The position numbers and the translations under genes are program-made. This document shows, in pieces, positions 24,452-37,500 of a stretch of 64,000 bases of DNA; positions within the stretch are counted from its first letter, which is position 1, and the number at the start of each line of letters is the position of its first letter. The stretch is taken from positions 175,465,001-175,529,000 of the forward strand of contig JASDFA010000016.1 of assembly GCA_035772735.1 (NCBI GenBank), given 5' to 3'. Below the pieces are notes generated by a model. The model saw nothing but the letters and a program-made list of their open reading frames with translations. It was not told the DNA's origin and did no database searches. The stretch is from Datura wrightii. Its lineage: Eukaryota; Streptophyta; Magnoliopsida; Solanales; Solanaceae.

Positions 24452-27256
24452 TGTCACAACCCAAATATAGACCCGGATCGAGACACGGAATAAAGAACCC
24501 CGAGAGGCTCCAAGTCAACTCATGGCATGAACATGATAAATAGAATCAACATAAATAAATGGGGTAATCCAATACTTTAAATAATGGAAGTCTGAAATCC
24601 AATAACACCTGAATAATGGAAAACATAATTTTGAACTGAAGCTGAACACATGCTATGTCTTACAAGCCTCTACATACTAACGAGTTGATGGGACAAGAAC
24701 CCAACTAACTCACTAAAGAATGAAACTGGAAATACTTAATATAGGCTGATATAAAGGTCCTCGAAGGATGAGGACTCACCAACAGGCTGACAATACTAAC
24801 TCCGAGCATCTGGCTAACGGCGAAACTAAATCTGAACGTCTGGGCCTGTATTATAAAATGATACAGCATAGAGTATGTGGTCAGTACTTAAAATGTACTG
24901 AGTACGCAAGGTAAGTAAAACCGCTAAGTAAAACTAAAATCATGCATATCATAAAACATTTTCAAGATAAGATTTTGAGAGTAAGTCTTGCATGCTATTA
25001 TCTGAAAACATTATGTAAACATGACTGAGTATCATAACTGATTCGAATGACCCAATGCTGAACTGATAATCATAAGAAAAACTAAACATTGGGTCAAACC
25101 TGCTGAAAACATAATATCATTACTGATGAACATGCATAACTGAAATCATGAGGAACAATGGGAGACTCTTCATATAATAGACATTACCACAACAGAGCTT
25201 GAGTGGTCCCGACTATTACACTCAAGTGGGTAGAGCCGTCCAAAGCCTTGCCAGGGCTAAGGGAGCTACCATGATATCTATATCAAGTAGAAGGCCCCTC
25301 AGGGGTGGGGAAAGCTCACAAGGGAGGTCCCAAATAATCTGAACATACCTACGTTGGCACGTAGTTAAGAGGCACAGGGTTGACTGAAACCTTAGCCTAC
25401 TCGGTGCTAGACACTACTTCCAAAAACATTTATATGCCCTGCATCGTCTTTTAATGGAGCTGAACCATCGTCTTGCGATGAAGCTGAATCATAATAGGAC
25501 ATGCATAATCTGAAACATAACATAATGTACAAAATCTGAAAACATAACATGAGGAGCCTTGACTCAAACCATACCATTGTGTCAAACCTGTTGAAAACAT
25601 AATATCATAACTGAAATCATGAGGAACAATGGGAGACTCGTCATATAACCGACATTACCAAGATAGATCTTACATGGTCCCAACTATTACACTCACGTGG
25701 GCAGAGCCGTCCAAAGCCTTGTCAAGGCTAAGTGCGCTGCCATGATATTGATATCAACCTAAAGGCCTCTCAGGGGCTGGGAAAGCTCACAAGGGAGGTC
25801 CCAAATAATCTAAACATACCCACTTTAGCATGTAGTTCTGAGGCACGGGGTTGACTGAACCCTTAGCCTACTTGGTTCTAGACACTACTACCAAAAACAT
25901 GCATATGCTTTCCATCGTTTTTCAATGAAGCTGAACCATCGTCTTGCGGTGAAGCTGAATCATTATAAGACATGCATAATCTGAAACATAACATAATGTA
26001 CAATATATGAAAACATAACATGAGGATCCTTAGCTCAAACAATACCACAAGTTGAAAAGTGGGAGTCTAGACTCCAAAATCATGCGGTTAGCTAATAACA
26101 TAATATTGAAGTAAATCATGAATCATACTTGATCATATGGGCTTGCCCAAAACTTAGCCATGCTTTAAAATAGATTCAATAGTCAAATTCATGAATATAA
26201 ATATGGGTAATTCGAAATCATACTTTCATCATAAACAATTCATCATACTTGGAAACGTAGATCATAATCTCGACTCTTCATGAACTTTCATAATTGGGCA
26301 TCATAATTATAAGACTTTGAAATCATAAATTTGGAATTAAAATCATTATAACACATGCCCATGAATCTTAAAACAACATTAGAAACATGAATAGAATTTA
26401 TCCATGATTGATACTTAGAGAATTTCACAAATTGGGTTAAAACCCCATAGACTCATCAACCTTGAAAAACATGAATTTAGAAGATGATTTGGGAATGGAG
26501 TGAATGAATACTCCAAATCACAACCCTACATACTTGGGTAATCTTGTATTTCACTCTTGCTTGAAATCCCAAAGGAATTGAAGAAGGAATTGGAGAGTTC
26601 TAAGCTTGTTCTTCCTTATGAATCCTCTAGTTTTCATGCATGGGGAGGGTATAGGTTAGTATAGACTTAACCCCCTTAAAACTCCCTTAGTCTGAGCTTA
26701 AAATAACATAGTATAGGGCTTAGGATCTTCGAAGTTACGAATTTACCCTTACTAACTTCGCAGGAAATTATATACTTCCCGGAGTAACGACTCATCCAAC
26801 GAGTCGTTACCTCGCTCATTGTTTCAACTCCATTTTCCAAACTCAGGTGTACTACCATGACTGGAAAGGATGAGTCGTTACTAGTCCCAACGACTCGTTG
26901 TTACTGCCCGTCGCCACCACTGCCTGCAACTACTCACCTTCTGGAAGTCCTCCCAACGGAAACATACCACGACTCATTGTCCAATACAATGAGTCGTACC
27001 ATGACTGGTTCCAGTCACCTTGACAAAACAACTCTCACAACGACTGCTTGCCAATACCCGTTACACTAACCAAGAGTCCTCCATGGATCGTTAGTCCTGG
27101 ACCTGCCGAACACATTCTCACCACAACAGGGACCCATCGTCCATGAGAGCTTCCCATGACTCGTACAACGGGTCGTTCAAAGATGATTTCCCAACTTTCC
27201 AGTTGCACTTCATTTCAACTTCGGAGTCTAGTCTTAGGCACTTTCGGGATATTACA
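24452..27256 (-). mobile_element. F: solo LTR inserted in E's RNase H (2805 bp)
   Basis: On the minus strand it starts TGTAATATCCCG (ending at 27256 on +) and ends GGGTTGTGACA at 24452. No internal sequence or second LTR accompanies it, and E's RNase H reads on either side, so it is a solo LTR left by recombination or a one-LTR remnant. The flanks (ATTTT / TTGTT) do not give a clean 5-bp duplication. Its end region matches the LTRs of K. It carries a 488-bp internal tandem duplication and a motif cluster at 26785-27190. Confidence 0.85.
25088..26047. repeat. Tandem duplication inside F (period 488 bp)
   Basis: Unit 1 is 25088-25575, unit 2 25576-26047. Both start ATTGxGTCAAACCTG and share the order of all landmarks (GGGAGACTC, AGAGCCGTCCAAAGCCTTG, CTCACAAGGGAGGTCCC, GTAGTT..GAGGCAC, GAACCATCGTCTTGC). 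They differ by scattered substitutions and small gaps, so the duplication is old. It accounts for most of the extra length of F compared with the 5' LTR of E. Confidence 0.88.
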
Positions 27257-29150
27257 TTGTTGGCCTTGGGTGTATGTTGATGCAGCATGGTAAGGTGATT
27301 GCATATGCTTCTAGACAATTTAAGACTCATCAGAAGAATTACCCGACTCATGACCTTGAGTTGGTTGCGGTGGTTTTTGCCTTAAAGATTTGGAGGCATT
27401 ACTTGTATGGGGTTCATGTGGACGTGTTCACGGATGAAAAGAGTCTTTAGTATGTGTCCACTCAAAAGGACTTGAACTTATAGCAATGGAGATGTCTAGA
27501 GCTTCTCAAGGATTATGATATGAGTGTTCTTTGCCATTTGGGAAAGGCCAATATAGTGAAGGATGCCCTTAGTTAATTTTCCATGTATAGAGTGTCTCAT
27601 GTGAAGGATAGGAGAAAGGAGTTAGTAAATGATGTTCATCAGCTTGCACGGTTAAGAGCTCGCCTTGTGGACTCGATAGATGGTGGTGTGATTGTTAAGA
27701 ATGGGTCAGAATCATCTTTGGTGACTGAGGTCAAGACCAGGAAAGATAAGGATCCTATTTTGGTAAAGTTGAAAGAAGCAGTCTGTACTCTGAAGGTGGA
27801 GGTCTTCTCCCAAGGGGGAGATTGTGTGCTTCGATCAGTGCCATTTATGTGTTTCGAGTGTTGATGGTTTGAGAGAACGAACGTTTCTTGAGGATCATAG
27901 TTCCTTCTACTCTATCCACCCAGGTGCCACCAAGATGTACCGTGACCTACAGGAAGTCTATTGGTGGAATGGCATGAAAAGGGACATAGCCGAGTTTATG
28001 GCTAAGTGTCTGAATTGCCAACAGGTAAAGGTTGAGCATTAGAGACTTGGGGGTGTACTTAAAGATATCAGTATCCCCATTTGGAAGTTGGAAGAGATCA
28101 ACATGGATTTTATCACAGGGTTTCCTAGTACTCGTTGACAGTATGACTCCATATAGGTAATTGTGGATAGGTTGACCAAAGAAGCCCATTTCTTACCGGT
28201 CAAAACTACCGACTCAGTTGAGGACCTATGCTAGATTGTACATCCGGGAGTTATTCCTCCTGCATAGAGTGCCATTATCCATCATTTCAAATAGGGATAA
28301 TCAGTTCACCTCTCATTTTTGAGATCATTTCAAAAGGGTCTTGGCACACAGGTGAAGCTTAATACAACTCTTCACCCTCAAATGTGTGGTCAGGCCGAGC
28401 AGACCATTCGGACTTTGGAGGATATGTTGAGATCTTGCGTGATCGATTTCAAAGGTAGTTGCGATGATTACTTTCCTGTTATTGAGTTTTCTTATCACAA
28501 CAGTTACCACTAGAGTATTCAAATGGCTTCATTTGAGGCTCTTTATGGGTGGAGGTGTAGATCGCCTATTGTTTGATTCGAGGTAGGTGATGCTACCTTG
28601 ATAGGACCAGATTCAGTTCCTGAGGCTATGGAGAAGGTTTAGCTTATTAGAGATAGGCTGAAAACAGCTTAGAGTCACCAGAAATCCTATGCTGATGTGA
28701 GGCGAAAAGACCTTGAGTTTACCGTTGATGATTGGGTGTTTCTAAAGGGATATCCCATGAAGGTAGTTATGAGGTTTGGAAAGAAGGGGAAGCTTAATCC
28801 CTGATATGTTGGGCCATACCGGATTGTGAAGCGGGTGACAATGTGTCTTATGAGTTAGAGCTACTAGCGGAGTTAGCTTCAGTGCATTCGATGTTTCAAA
28901 TGTCCTTGTTGAAGAAATGCATTAGAGATCCATCTATAGTTGTTTTGATAGAAAACATTAGGGTGAGGGAAACTCTTACCTATGAGGAGGTACCAGTCAA
29001 GATCCTTGATAATCAGGTTCGTAAGTTTAGGAACAAAAGAAGTAGCCTCGGTGAAGGTTTTGTGGATGAACCAGCTAGTTGAGGGAGCTACATGGGAAGC
29101 CAAAGCAGATATGATGCAGTTATTCCCTTCCATTTCTAGTCCAAATTGAG
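27257..29150 (+). pseudogene. E: RNase H remainder, integrase and chromodomain-like tail
   Basis: Continues RNase H with GLGCMLMQHGKVIAYASRQF, ALKIWRHYLYGVHVDVFTDE (27262-27440), then the GKANIVKDALS end. Integrase zinc finger IHPGATKMYRD...KCLNCQQVKVEH lies at about 27910-28042. The catalytic core is in pieces: MDFITGF (28103-28123), SNRDNQFTS where Asp is Asn (about 28287), and AEQTIRTLEDMLRSC (28394-28440). The tail includes ELASVHSMFQMSLLKKC and EGATWEAKADMMQLFPS up to 29150. Many stops and frameshifts. Confidence 0.85.
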
Positions 29151-29380
29151 GTATAAATCTCATCCTTAGTGTTATATTTAGTTTCATGTCAAATCCGTGC
29201 ATGTAAGTTCCTTTCAGGTTTTAGTATGTATGTATGTTTCACGAATTCAGTTCAATCATGTATTTCATGTTCGAAGTCAATCACTCCATCAGTTTCAACT
29301 GTAGTTTTTCAGTTTTGGGATTTCATTTCCTTCCCTATCCTTTTAGTATGCTTAGTCTACATTCGGGGATGAATGTTCCC

Positions 29381-29391
29381 AAGGGGGAGAA
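29381..29391 (+). promoter_or_regulatory. E: polypurine tract
   Basis: AAGGGGGAGAA just before the 3' LTR, preceded by the ATTCGGGGATGAATGTT block that also precedes the PPT in H and (reverse) K. Confidence 0.8.
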
Positions 29392-29393
29392 AT

Positions 29394-30653
29394 TGCAATA
29401 CCTCGAAAGTTCCTAAGACTAGATGAGAGAATTAGAAATGATTTAAGCAGAAAAATCAGCATTTTTGCCTCAGAATGACTCGTGGTACGATTCGTGGTGA
29501 GGAGTAACGTACCACGGGATGAGTCGTTGTGGAATTCTGAAGATTGATGTCCAAACCACAAGTCACACCATGAGTCGTGGTGTGTGGGTATGACTCATAG
29601 TCAAGAGTCATGGTGAGACACTAGGATGCCAAGGTTGGAAAGGACGGATTGTGTTACAACTCATTGTGGGAAATAATGAATCATGATAAGGATCATGGTT
29701 TGGCAGTTCTGGGTATGGATGTGTTGTCAAGAGTGGTGTTATGAACAGTGGTAGGATACCAAAATTCGTTGGTTGTAAAAGTAGAAAAGTTCATAGAAAG
29801 TGAGAGTTGAGGCTTAGTGACAATGGGTGGCCTCACGACCCGTGGTGACATGTAACGACTCATTATAGGCGTCCGTGGTATGCCTTCAGGAACCAGTCCT
29901 ACCACCAGTGGTGGCAACGAGAGGTGACCACGAGTCATCACTTCATGGTACGACTTGTGGTGAGAGTCGTGACGATTGCCGGTGAATATTTTCCAGAATT
30001 TTCATTAAGGGTATTTTCATAAATTCTAAGTTCTAAGGTCCTAAACTATGTCATTTTCAGCATGGAAAGGAGTCTATTAAGGGTATTATTCACCCTAAGT
30101 TACTTATTACTCTCCTAACACTCTCTAGATTGAAGAACAAGCCTCTCAAGATAATTCCTAGGGTTCTCTCTCACGAGAATTCCTAGGGTTCTTCCTCAAG
30201 ATTTCTCTAGAATCATGTCGGTTTTCAATTCCTATTGGGGAGTGATTAATTCAGTTATAGGGTTTATAAATGAGGGTTCCTTTCAACCTCATATCCCTTC
30301 TTCAGTCAAAAGTATGATCACCCAATTTCCCCAAAGCCCTAATTTCAAAATTCGTTCATAATTCCCTTATGAGTAAAACTGATTTGATATGAAAATATGA
30401 TTTACATGATAGGGTTTATGATCCCTTCAATTATTTTATGAAATTTATGATATCTTTTGATTCAACCATGATTATGAATTTTAGGGGTAAGTTACTCTTT
30501 ATAAGATTTTATGGTCTTCTTACTATTTCAATGTTCTCGAGCCCTAAGTATGTTTTATAACAAAGATACGTGATTTTCTACAAATACTCTTCACCAATTT
30601 ATGAAATTCAAGTATGAAGATTTTCTAAAGTAAGCATGATCCTCATGATTATC
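29394..30653 (+). repeat. E: 3' LTR, truncated (first 1.26 kb)
   Basis: Starts TGCAATACCTCG and matches 20447-21709 with substitutions and small indels. At GATTATCA near 30653 the match ends and fragment G begins. It contains the motif cluster (29475-29975). Confidence 0.82.
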
Positions 30654-31624
30654 AATGATATACTAACTTTCTGTGTAACATCGTATACTAAGCATACTGT
30701 GCAGCTTCTAATGCTTATATTAGAATCTATATCGTACTAACAAATTCCACGCAAGTTGTAACTCGATACTTTTAATATCGTACCAACAGTCGTAACAAAT
30801 GTAACACATGACTTCTGGACAATCTACTGGCCTTTAAATTACTGTACTGTATCAAGATTACTTAACTTGCCGAGGAAACTAACTTTACATACCTTATCCT
30901 TGAACTATCCGTCTGTCGGACGAGGCTCGGCCGGTACTTCAACTGTTTTCTCCCAACTGCATTCATAAATATGTCAATCAATACTAAATACAACTTTATT
31001 TCAAAAGGCAACGTCACTTTCGATATAGTTTATAGCCTAAACTTAGGCTTATCGAAAGACGGCCAGAAACTCGCCATTTTTCAGAGGCCCAGAAGGGAGA
31101 AATATTCACTTCACAGCTAGGAACATATATATATTAATTTAGAGCAATTCTACTTACCTTAGTTCGGTGGCTCGCTGATTCGTCGGCCGTATTTCACAAA
31201 ACTAATTCCGCAGGAATGCTCTCTGCTGCTAAATACTTCAGTATCTGGGATTAATTTGAGTTTGGGCAACGTTTAGCAGCGTAATCGGACGAAATTTATA
31301 TAATTTCTTCGTTCTTCCTCTTTCTCTGTTTTCTCTCTCTGTTTCCTGGAAATTTCTAAGTATATAACTGATTTAAAATCGAAGTGGGCTTTATATACTT
31401 TGGCCTAGACAAGGCCAACATATCACGGAGCCAACGTGGAGGCTCCTCCTCTGTGACACGCTGCCATCGCGGAGGGGCTCTGCCTCGGCTCCTTCCGTGA
31501 TGGTTCGACAGGTTTCTTGTCCGATCTTTTCCCGGGCCTTTCTCTAGCACGTATGGCCTTCAAATATGCTTAACCAATGTGTGAATAGGTCATCTAGATG
31601 CCGGGAATTCTATGGGGTATAACA
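30654..31624 (-). mobile_element. G: LTR fragment related to D's LTR, minus strand
   Basis: On the minus strand it starts TGTTATACCCC (ending at 31624). The landmarks of D's LTR follow in the same order: a counterpart of the AATCGGA...GCGCAATC region, ATTTCACAAAAC, CCAGAAGGGAGAAAT, CTTTCGATA..ATCGAAAG, and TTTCTCCCAACTGCATTCATA. It is clearly homologous to D's LTR but much diverged, so another family. Only the LTR start is present; the far edge at 30654 is a truncation joined to E's LTR. Confidence 0.7.
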
Positions 31625-33094
31625 TTGAATTTCCTAGAAATTCTTAGTATATATTTGTTGAGCAATTATTTCATTTATAAGAATGACTTTAACCTTGTCG
31701 AATGAGATTTCTTTAATTCTTGAATTGTTGCCATATTATAAAATTCTCGTGTTGTTTGGATAAGTTGAGTTCTCTATAAGCTGCTAGTAGTTTAGACTAG
31801 TTAGAACGTAGAACCTCTTCAGAATCTTTCAGAAAATTGTCACCTGATCAGTTTGACTTCGGTCTTATTTTGAGGTGTCAGTGGTGCCTCTCAGTTATTA
31901 GAATCAAATTCAGATTATAGGTTTTGGTTGATTAGGCGGTCATGACATTCTAGCATATAGCTCTGACCAGCCCCAGGACCCCAGTTCAGTTACAGCTTGT
32001 TCTTAGACAGTTACGACGCTTCCAGAAAAGAAGCTCTAACCAATCTAGAATCCAATTTAAGAATTTGTTCCGATAAGACTCTAAGGGTACATGCAGTTAT
32101 ACGTCCCTATCTAGTCGTGGACCCTAGTTTCGAGGTATCAGCTTAGTAATTCAATTTAGGTTTTCTAGTGGGAGTAGAACATAGCACCGAGCAGGCCAGG
32201 GTTCCAGCGCATCCAGGTTCCCAGAACTACGTTTCCAGGGTAGGTTATAGTATTACTTGGCCTGATTGGCCCTAGATTTTTGTGATCACTCAGTTCATGC
32301 CTTTATACCCTGGCAAGGTATATTGGGTCCTACCAGTGGGATGTATACACTGGACTCCACATCTAGCTCACGTGGTAATATATCGGTTATAAACTCTCCC
32401 ACTAGTCAGTCCAGTCTAGTTTCAGAATAAGCAGCACATTTCAATTCTAGTCTATAAATTTAGTTTAGTTCAGATCAGCATCTCAGACTCAGTACTTTTA
32501 GACTTAGGACATGCCTTGACCATCACTCGGGGTCATCTTGACCACCTCAGTTTACTTCAGTAGTTCAGTTCAGTTTACTTATTGGTTATTGCATGTCATA
32601 TCGGTTTAGACATTGTATCCAGTTATGTTTTATTCCACTTACTTAGTACATTCAAGGTACCGACACATACTTTTATACTGTATCATTTCATGATACAGAT
32701 GCAGGTTTTCAGACTTAGCAGTGCTAGTCACCGCAGTTCAAATTCTCCACTTCAGTAGTAAAGTGTGAGTCCTCATCATCTGAGGGCATTATTTCATTCT
32801 TTCAGTCATGTATTTGTTTTAGTTAGACTTAGAGTTAGCCGAGGGCTTGTCCCAGCAACTATGCTATTAGATATCTTTCAGACAAACATGATTTTCAGAT
32901 TTATCAGTATTATTTAAGTGTTTTGAACTTTATGTTCTCATACTTGTTTTCATCAATGCTTTATGATATTTTTTCAAAGTTCCGTTGTGCATGTTTACTC
33001 AGAATGTTAGGAATAATAGACCAAGGGTTGACTTAGGGTCACTTGTGACTTCAAGTACCGTGTTTCGTCCAGGGTGTAGGCTCAGGTCATGACG
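31625..33094 (+). repeat. H: 5' LTR, last 1.47 kb
   Basis: Aligns with about 39203-40604 of the 3' LTR from TTGAATTTCCTAGAAATTC onward. It ends CAGGTCATGACG, where the terminal A of TGACA is G. Compared with the 3' LTR it keeps an extra segment near 31885-31965. Confidence 0.82.
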
Positions 33095-33098
33095 AACT

Positions 33099-33110
33099 TG
33101 TTATTAGAGC
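33099..33110 (+). promoter_or_regulatory. H: primer-binding site
   Basis: TGTTATTAGAGC, the same two-base variant of the initiator-Met PBS as in E. Confidence 0.75.
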
Positions 33111-33313
33111 CCTAGGTTTTGAGTATCCTCGGAAAGTCTGAAATTCGCATCGAGTAGAGTCCTTTTAATGGGTGAAGCGTGCCACACTTATGACGAGAAG
33201 GCTACGAGATGTTATTAGGAAAAACTCTCCTTTGTTCATACTCTTTATTGTGCGTTAAAGATCAATTCCAGAAATGTCCTTCTAATTCATGCTCTATTTT
33301 GTTTTAGTGAACC

Positions 33314-34500
33314 ATGCCTCCCAAACGCGGTAATGGAAGAAGGGCCGGTAATGCCAATAGACCTACCCGACTTGCCCCGAAAACTCCTCAAGATGATTCA
33401 GTGTTTACCACTGAATTCAAGGTGGCCATTCAACTGCTGGCCTAAGAAGGCACTAACCAGGTGAATCAACAAGTTGTGCCAGTGAAAACGAATTGATCGG
33501 CAGTAGCTGCTAGGGTGCGAGACTTCACCCATATGAACTCTCCATCATTTCAGGGATCTAAAGTGGGGGAGGACCCCCAAGAGTATGTTGATGATGTCAA
33601 AAATATTACTCGTATTATTTGTTTCAGCTCTTTTGAGAGTGCTGACCTAGCTGCCCACCAGCTTAAAGGGATAGCCAAAGTTTGGTATGAGCAGTGGAAG
33701 GAGGGGAGGCTAGCGGAAGAAGGATCATTGGAGTGGGGGAGTTCCACACAACTTTCCTGGATAGGTTTTTCCCTCGGGAGGTGAGGGAGGTAAAGATGGC
33801 AGAGTTTATGAACTTGCAACAGGGCAACAAGATAGTGGAGGAGTACACTCTAGAGTTCACCAGGTTATCTAAGTATGCTCCTGAGATGGTAGCCGAGTCA
33901 AGGGCTCGCATACTGAAGTTTGTTAATGGAGTATATAATCTGTTCCTCAAGGAGTGCAGGACCGCGATGCTAATAAAGGACATGGAGTTTTCTAGCTTGA
34001 TTGTCTATGCACAGCAGATTGAGGCTAAAAAGTTGAAGGATATGGAGCGTAAGAACAAAAGGGCAAGGATTGGCCACTTAAATTTCGGCCATCAAAGATC
34101 TAGCGGTAGTAGCCGCCCACAGCAGCAACAGCAGCAAAGAGCCCCAGCACCTAGTTCAACCAGCGCCCAAACCTTTTGGTCCCGCCAGGATCGAAGGGAT
34201 GGGTCATCTGGCACTCAGTCTCAGGCTCACAGTACCGGGAACAAGTATCCAGCTTGTCCAAAGTGTAGTAGGAATCACTCAGGAGAATGCCTTCAAGGAC
34301 GAGAGGGCTGCTTTAGGTGTGGACAACTTGGACATAGGCTTAAGGACTGCCCGTCAGCAGGGCGAGGGAGATCACAATCTACCACATCATCAGCTCCAGC
34401 TGGTCAACCAACCCAGCAAGCTAACACATCAGGTACAGATGGCGGTCAGTGCCAAAATCATTTCTATGCTCTATCTTCCCGTCAAGATCAGGAAAGCTCA
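33314..34500 (+). pseudogene. gag: H: gag with intact zinc knuckle, three breaks
   Basis: ATG at 33314 (MPPKRGNGRRAGNANRPTR) with stops TAA 33443 and TGA 33494, then open from 33497. The capsid core: SFQGSKVGEDPQEYVDDV, AAHQLKGIAKVWYEQWKEG. A frameshift at about 33740 is followed by a long open frame: FLDRFFPREVREVKMAEF, YTLEFTRLSKYAPEMV, CRTAMLIKDMEFSSLIVYA. A poly-Gln run (34118-34138) and the complete CCHC knuckle CFRCGQLGHRLKDC (34311-34352) follow. Related capsid proteins package the element RNA. The intact knuckle contrasts with D. Confidence 0.88.
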
Positions 34501-37500
34501 CCTAACGTAGTTACTGGTATGTTGCGTCTCTTCCATCTAGACATGTATGCCCTCTTAGATCTAGGAGCCACTCTTTCATTATTGACTCCCTATATATCAG
34601 TCCAGTTCAATATCAGTCCAGAGGTCCTATCAGAACCCTTCTCAGTCTCCACCCCAGTTGGCGAGTAAGTTAGAGCCAGTCGGGTGTATAGAAAATGCCC
34701 AGTATCAGTCTTGAGTAAAGTTATTCTAGCTAGTCTTGTAGAGCTAGATATGCTCGACTTCGACCTTATTCTTGGCATGAATTGGTAACACTCCTGCTAT
34801 GCCTTTGTTGACTGCAGAACTAAACTTGTCAAGTTTCAATTTCTTAATGAACCAGTGTTAGAATGGTCAGACAGCAGTTCAACACCTAATGCTAGGTTTA
34901 TTTCCTACCTTAAGGCCCAGAAACTAATTTCCAAAGGATGTCTATATAATTTTGTTTGGGTCAAGGATTCCAACTCTGAGACCCTAACCATTCAGTCAGT
35001 TCCAATTGTCAGTGAGTTCCCAGATATTTTTCCTAAGGATCTTCCCGGAGTTCCCCCTAAATGGGGAAATAGACTTCGGAATAGCTCTCCTTCCAGATAC
35101 TCAGCCCATCTCCATCCCTCCTTACAGAATGGCTCCAGTTGAGCTTAAGGAGTTGAAGGAGCAGCTAAAAGACCTTCTTGACAAGGGTTTTATCAGACCC
35201 AACATCTCTCCCGGGGGTGCTCTAGTTCTATTCATGCGAAAGAAAGATGGTACCCTCAGAATGTGCATAGATTACTGTCAGCTGAACAATTTCACAGTCA
35301 AGAACAAATATCCCCTACCTAGAAATGATGACCTGTTCGACCAACTTAAGGGAGCCAGTTGTTTCTCCAAGATCTATCTCAGATCAGGGTACCATCAATT
35401 AAGAGTCAGAGAGTGTGACACATCGAGAACAACATTCAGAACTCGGTATGGTCACTATGAGTTTGTGGTGATGTCCTTTGTATTAAACAAATGCCCCATC
35501 AACCTTGATGGATTTAATGAATAGGTCTTAAAGTAGTACCTAGATATGTTCACCATTGTATTCATCGACGACATTCTGGTATACTCCAGAAATGAGGAAG
35601 AGCATACAGATCACCTGAGGATAGTGCTTCAAACACTCAGAGACCGCAATTTGTTTGCCAAGTTTAGAAAATGTGAATTCTAGTTAAGGTCTGTGACTTT
35701 CTTAGGTCATGTGGTTTCAGGCGAAGGAATACGAGTAGACCCTCATAAGATAGCAACAATAAAAGATTGGCCCAAACCTACCTCTCCTACTGAAATCAGG
35801 AGTTTTCTGAGCTTAGCAGGTTATTACCAATGGTTCATGGAAGGTTTCTCTTCTATAGCATCCCCTCTGACTAAGCTAACTCAAAAGAAGGTAAAATATC
35901 AGTTGTCGGATGAGTGTGAGAAGAGTTTCCAGGAGTTGAAGACTCGACTCACTACCGCTCTAGTTTTAACCCTGCCAAAAGTTACAAATGGGTGGGTTGT
36001 TTATTATGATGCTTCTAGAGTTGGAGTTGGTTGCGAGCTGATGCAGCAGGGCAAAGTGATATCCTACACCTCTAGACAGCTCAAAGTTCATGAGAAGAAT
36101 TATCCAACTCATGACTTGGAGTTGGCAGTGGTGGTGTTTGCGCTAAAAATGTGGAGGCATTACTTATATGGAGCTCATGTAGATGTATTTACAGATCACA
36201 AGAGTATTCAGTACGTGTTCAGCCAGAAAGACCTAAACCTCCGATAGAGAATGTACTTAAAGCTCCTAAAAGACTACGACATGAGTGTACTAGATCACCC
36301 AGGCACAGACAATATAGTGGCTGACGCCCTAAGTAGGCATTCTACGGGAAGTGTGACTCACATTGAAGAAGGCAAAAGGGAGCTAGCGAAAGAAGTTCAT
36401 AGGTTATCCCGGTTAGGGGTACAGTTGGTGGATTCAACTGAAGGCAGCGTGGTAGTGAAAAGAGTGTCAGATTCATCCTTGGTAATCGAAGTTAAGTCCA
36501 AAAAAGATGAATATCCAATCCTACGTAAACTTAAGGAAGCAGTTCTTAGGAAGGAGGATGAGGCTTTCTCCCAAGGGGGAGATGGACTGCTTCATTACCA
36601 TGGCAGGTTGTACGTGTCGGATGTTGGTGAGTTGAGACAGCAGATACTGGCTGAGGCACACAGCTCGAGATACACCATTCACCCCAGTGATACCAAAAGG
36701 TACCATGATTTTTGGTATATTTACTGGTGGAACAGCATGAAAAGAGACATTGCTGAATATGTAGCTAAGTGCCTGAACTGCTAGCAAATCGAGGTAAAAC
36801 ATCAAAGGCTAGGAGGCATGACCTAGGATATCAGTCTACCCACAAGGAAGTGGGAAGAAGTGAATATGGATTTCATTACGAGTCTACCTCAGAGTCGCCG
36901 GCAGTATGACTCAATCTGGGTAGTAGTAAATCGGATGACTAAGTCAGTTCATTTCCTCCCTGTTAAAACCACAGACTCAGCTGAGGACTATGCCAAACTT
37001 TAAATCTGAGAGTTATTCATACTCTATAGGGTTCCTTTGGCTATCATTTCAGACAGGGGAACACAATTCACCTCCCATTTCTATAAATCCTTTTAGAAGG
37101 GACTAGGCACTCAAGCTAAGATCAGTACAACTTTTTACCTGCAGACAGATGGGAAAGCTGAGCAAACTATCAAGACTCTAGAAGATATGCTAAGAGCGTG
37201 GGTGATCGACTTTAAAGGTAATTTGGACAACCATATGCCTCTTATTGAGTTTGCTTACAATAACAGCTACAATTCTAGCATCCAGATGGCCCCATTTGAA
37301 TCATTGTATGGTAGAAGGTGTAGGTCTCCTATAGGGTGGTTCGAAGTTGGTGAAGCTACCTTGATAGGGCCATACTTGGTTCATGAGGCAATGCAGAAAG
37401 TTCAGCTCATCCAAGAAAGGTTGAAATCAGCTCAGAGCTGCCAGAAATCTTATGCCGATGTGCGGAGAAGAGAGTTGGAGTTTGCAGCTGATGATTGGGT

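Larger units (their letters stand above)
20447..30653 (+). mobile_element. E: Ty3 element with internal deletion, nested solo LTR and truncated 3' LTR
   Basis: 5' LTR 20447-22769, PBS 22774-22785, gag, a gag-to-RT deletion near 23715-23800, RT, RNase H (interrupted by solo LTR F at 24452-27256), integrase with chromodomain-like tail to about 29150, PPT 29381-29391, and a 3' LTR from 29394 that stops matching at about 30653, roughly 1.26 kb in. Its LTRs resemble those of F and K in start, end and motif clusters, so the three belong to related families. Non-functional. Confidence 0.85.

Noticed and set aside
31356..31550. Minus-strand 64-codon Arg-rich ORF
   Set aside because: Lies in the GC-rich motif cluster of LTR fragment G; no further support.
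33550..33983. Minus-strand ORFs opposite H's gag
   Set aside because: Shadows of the gag frame, which carries the recognisable motifs.
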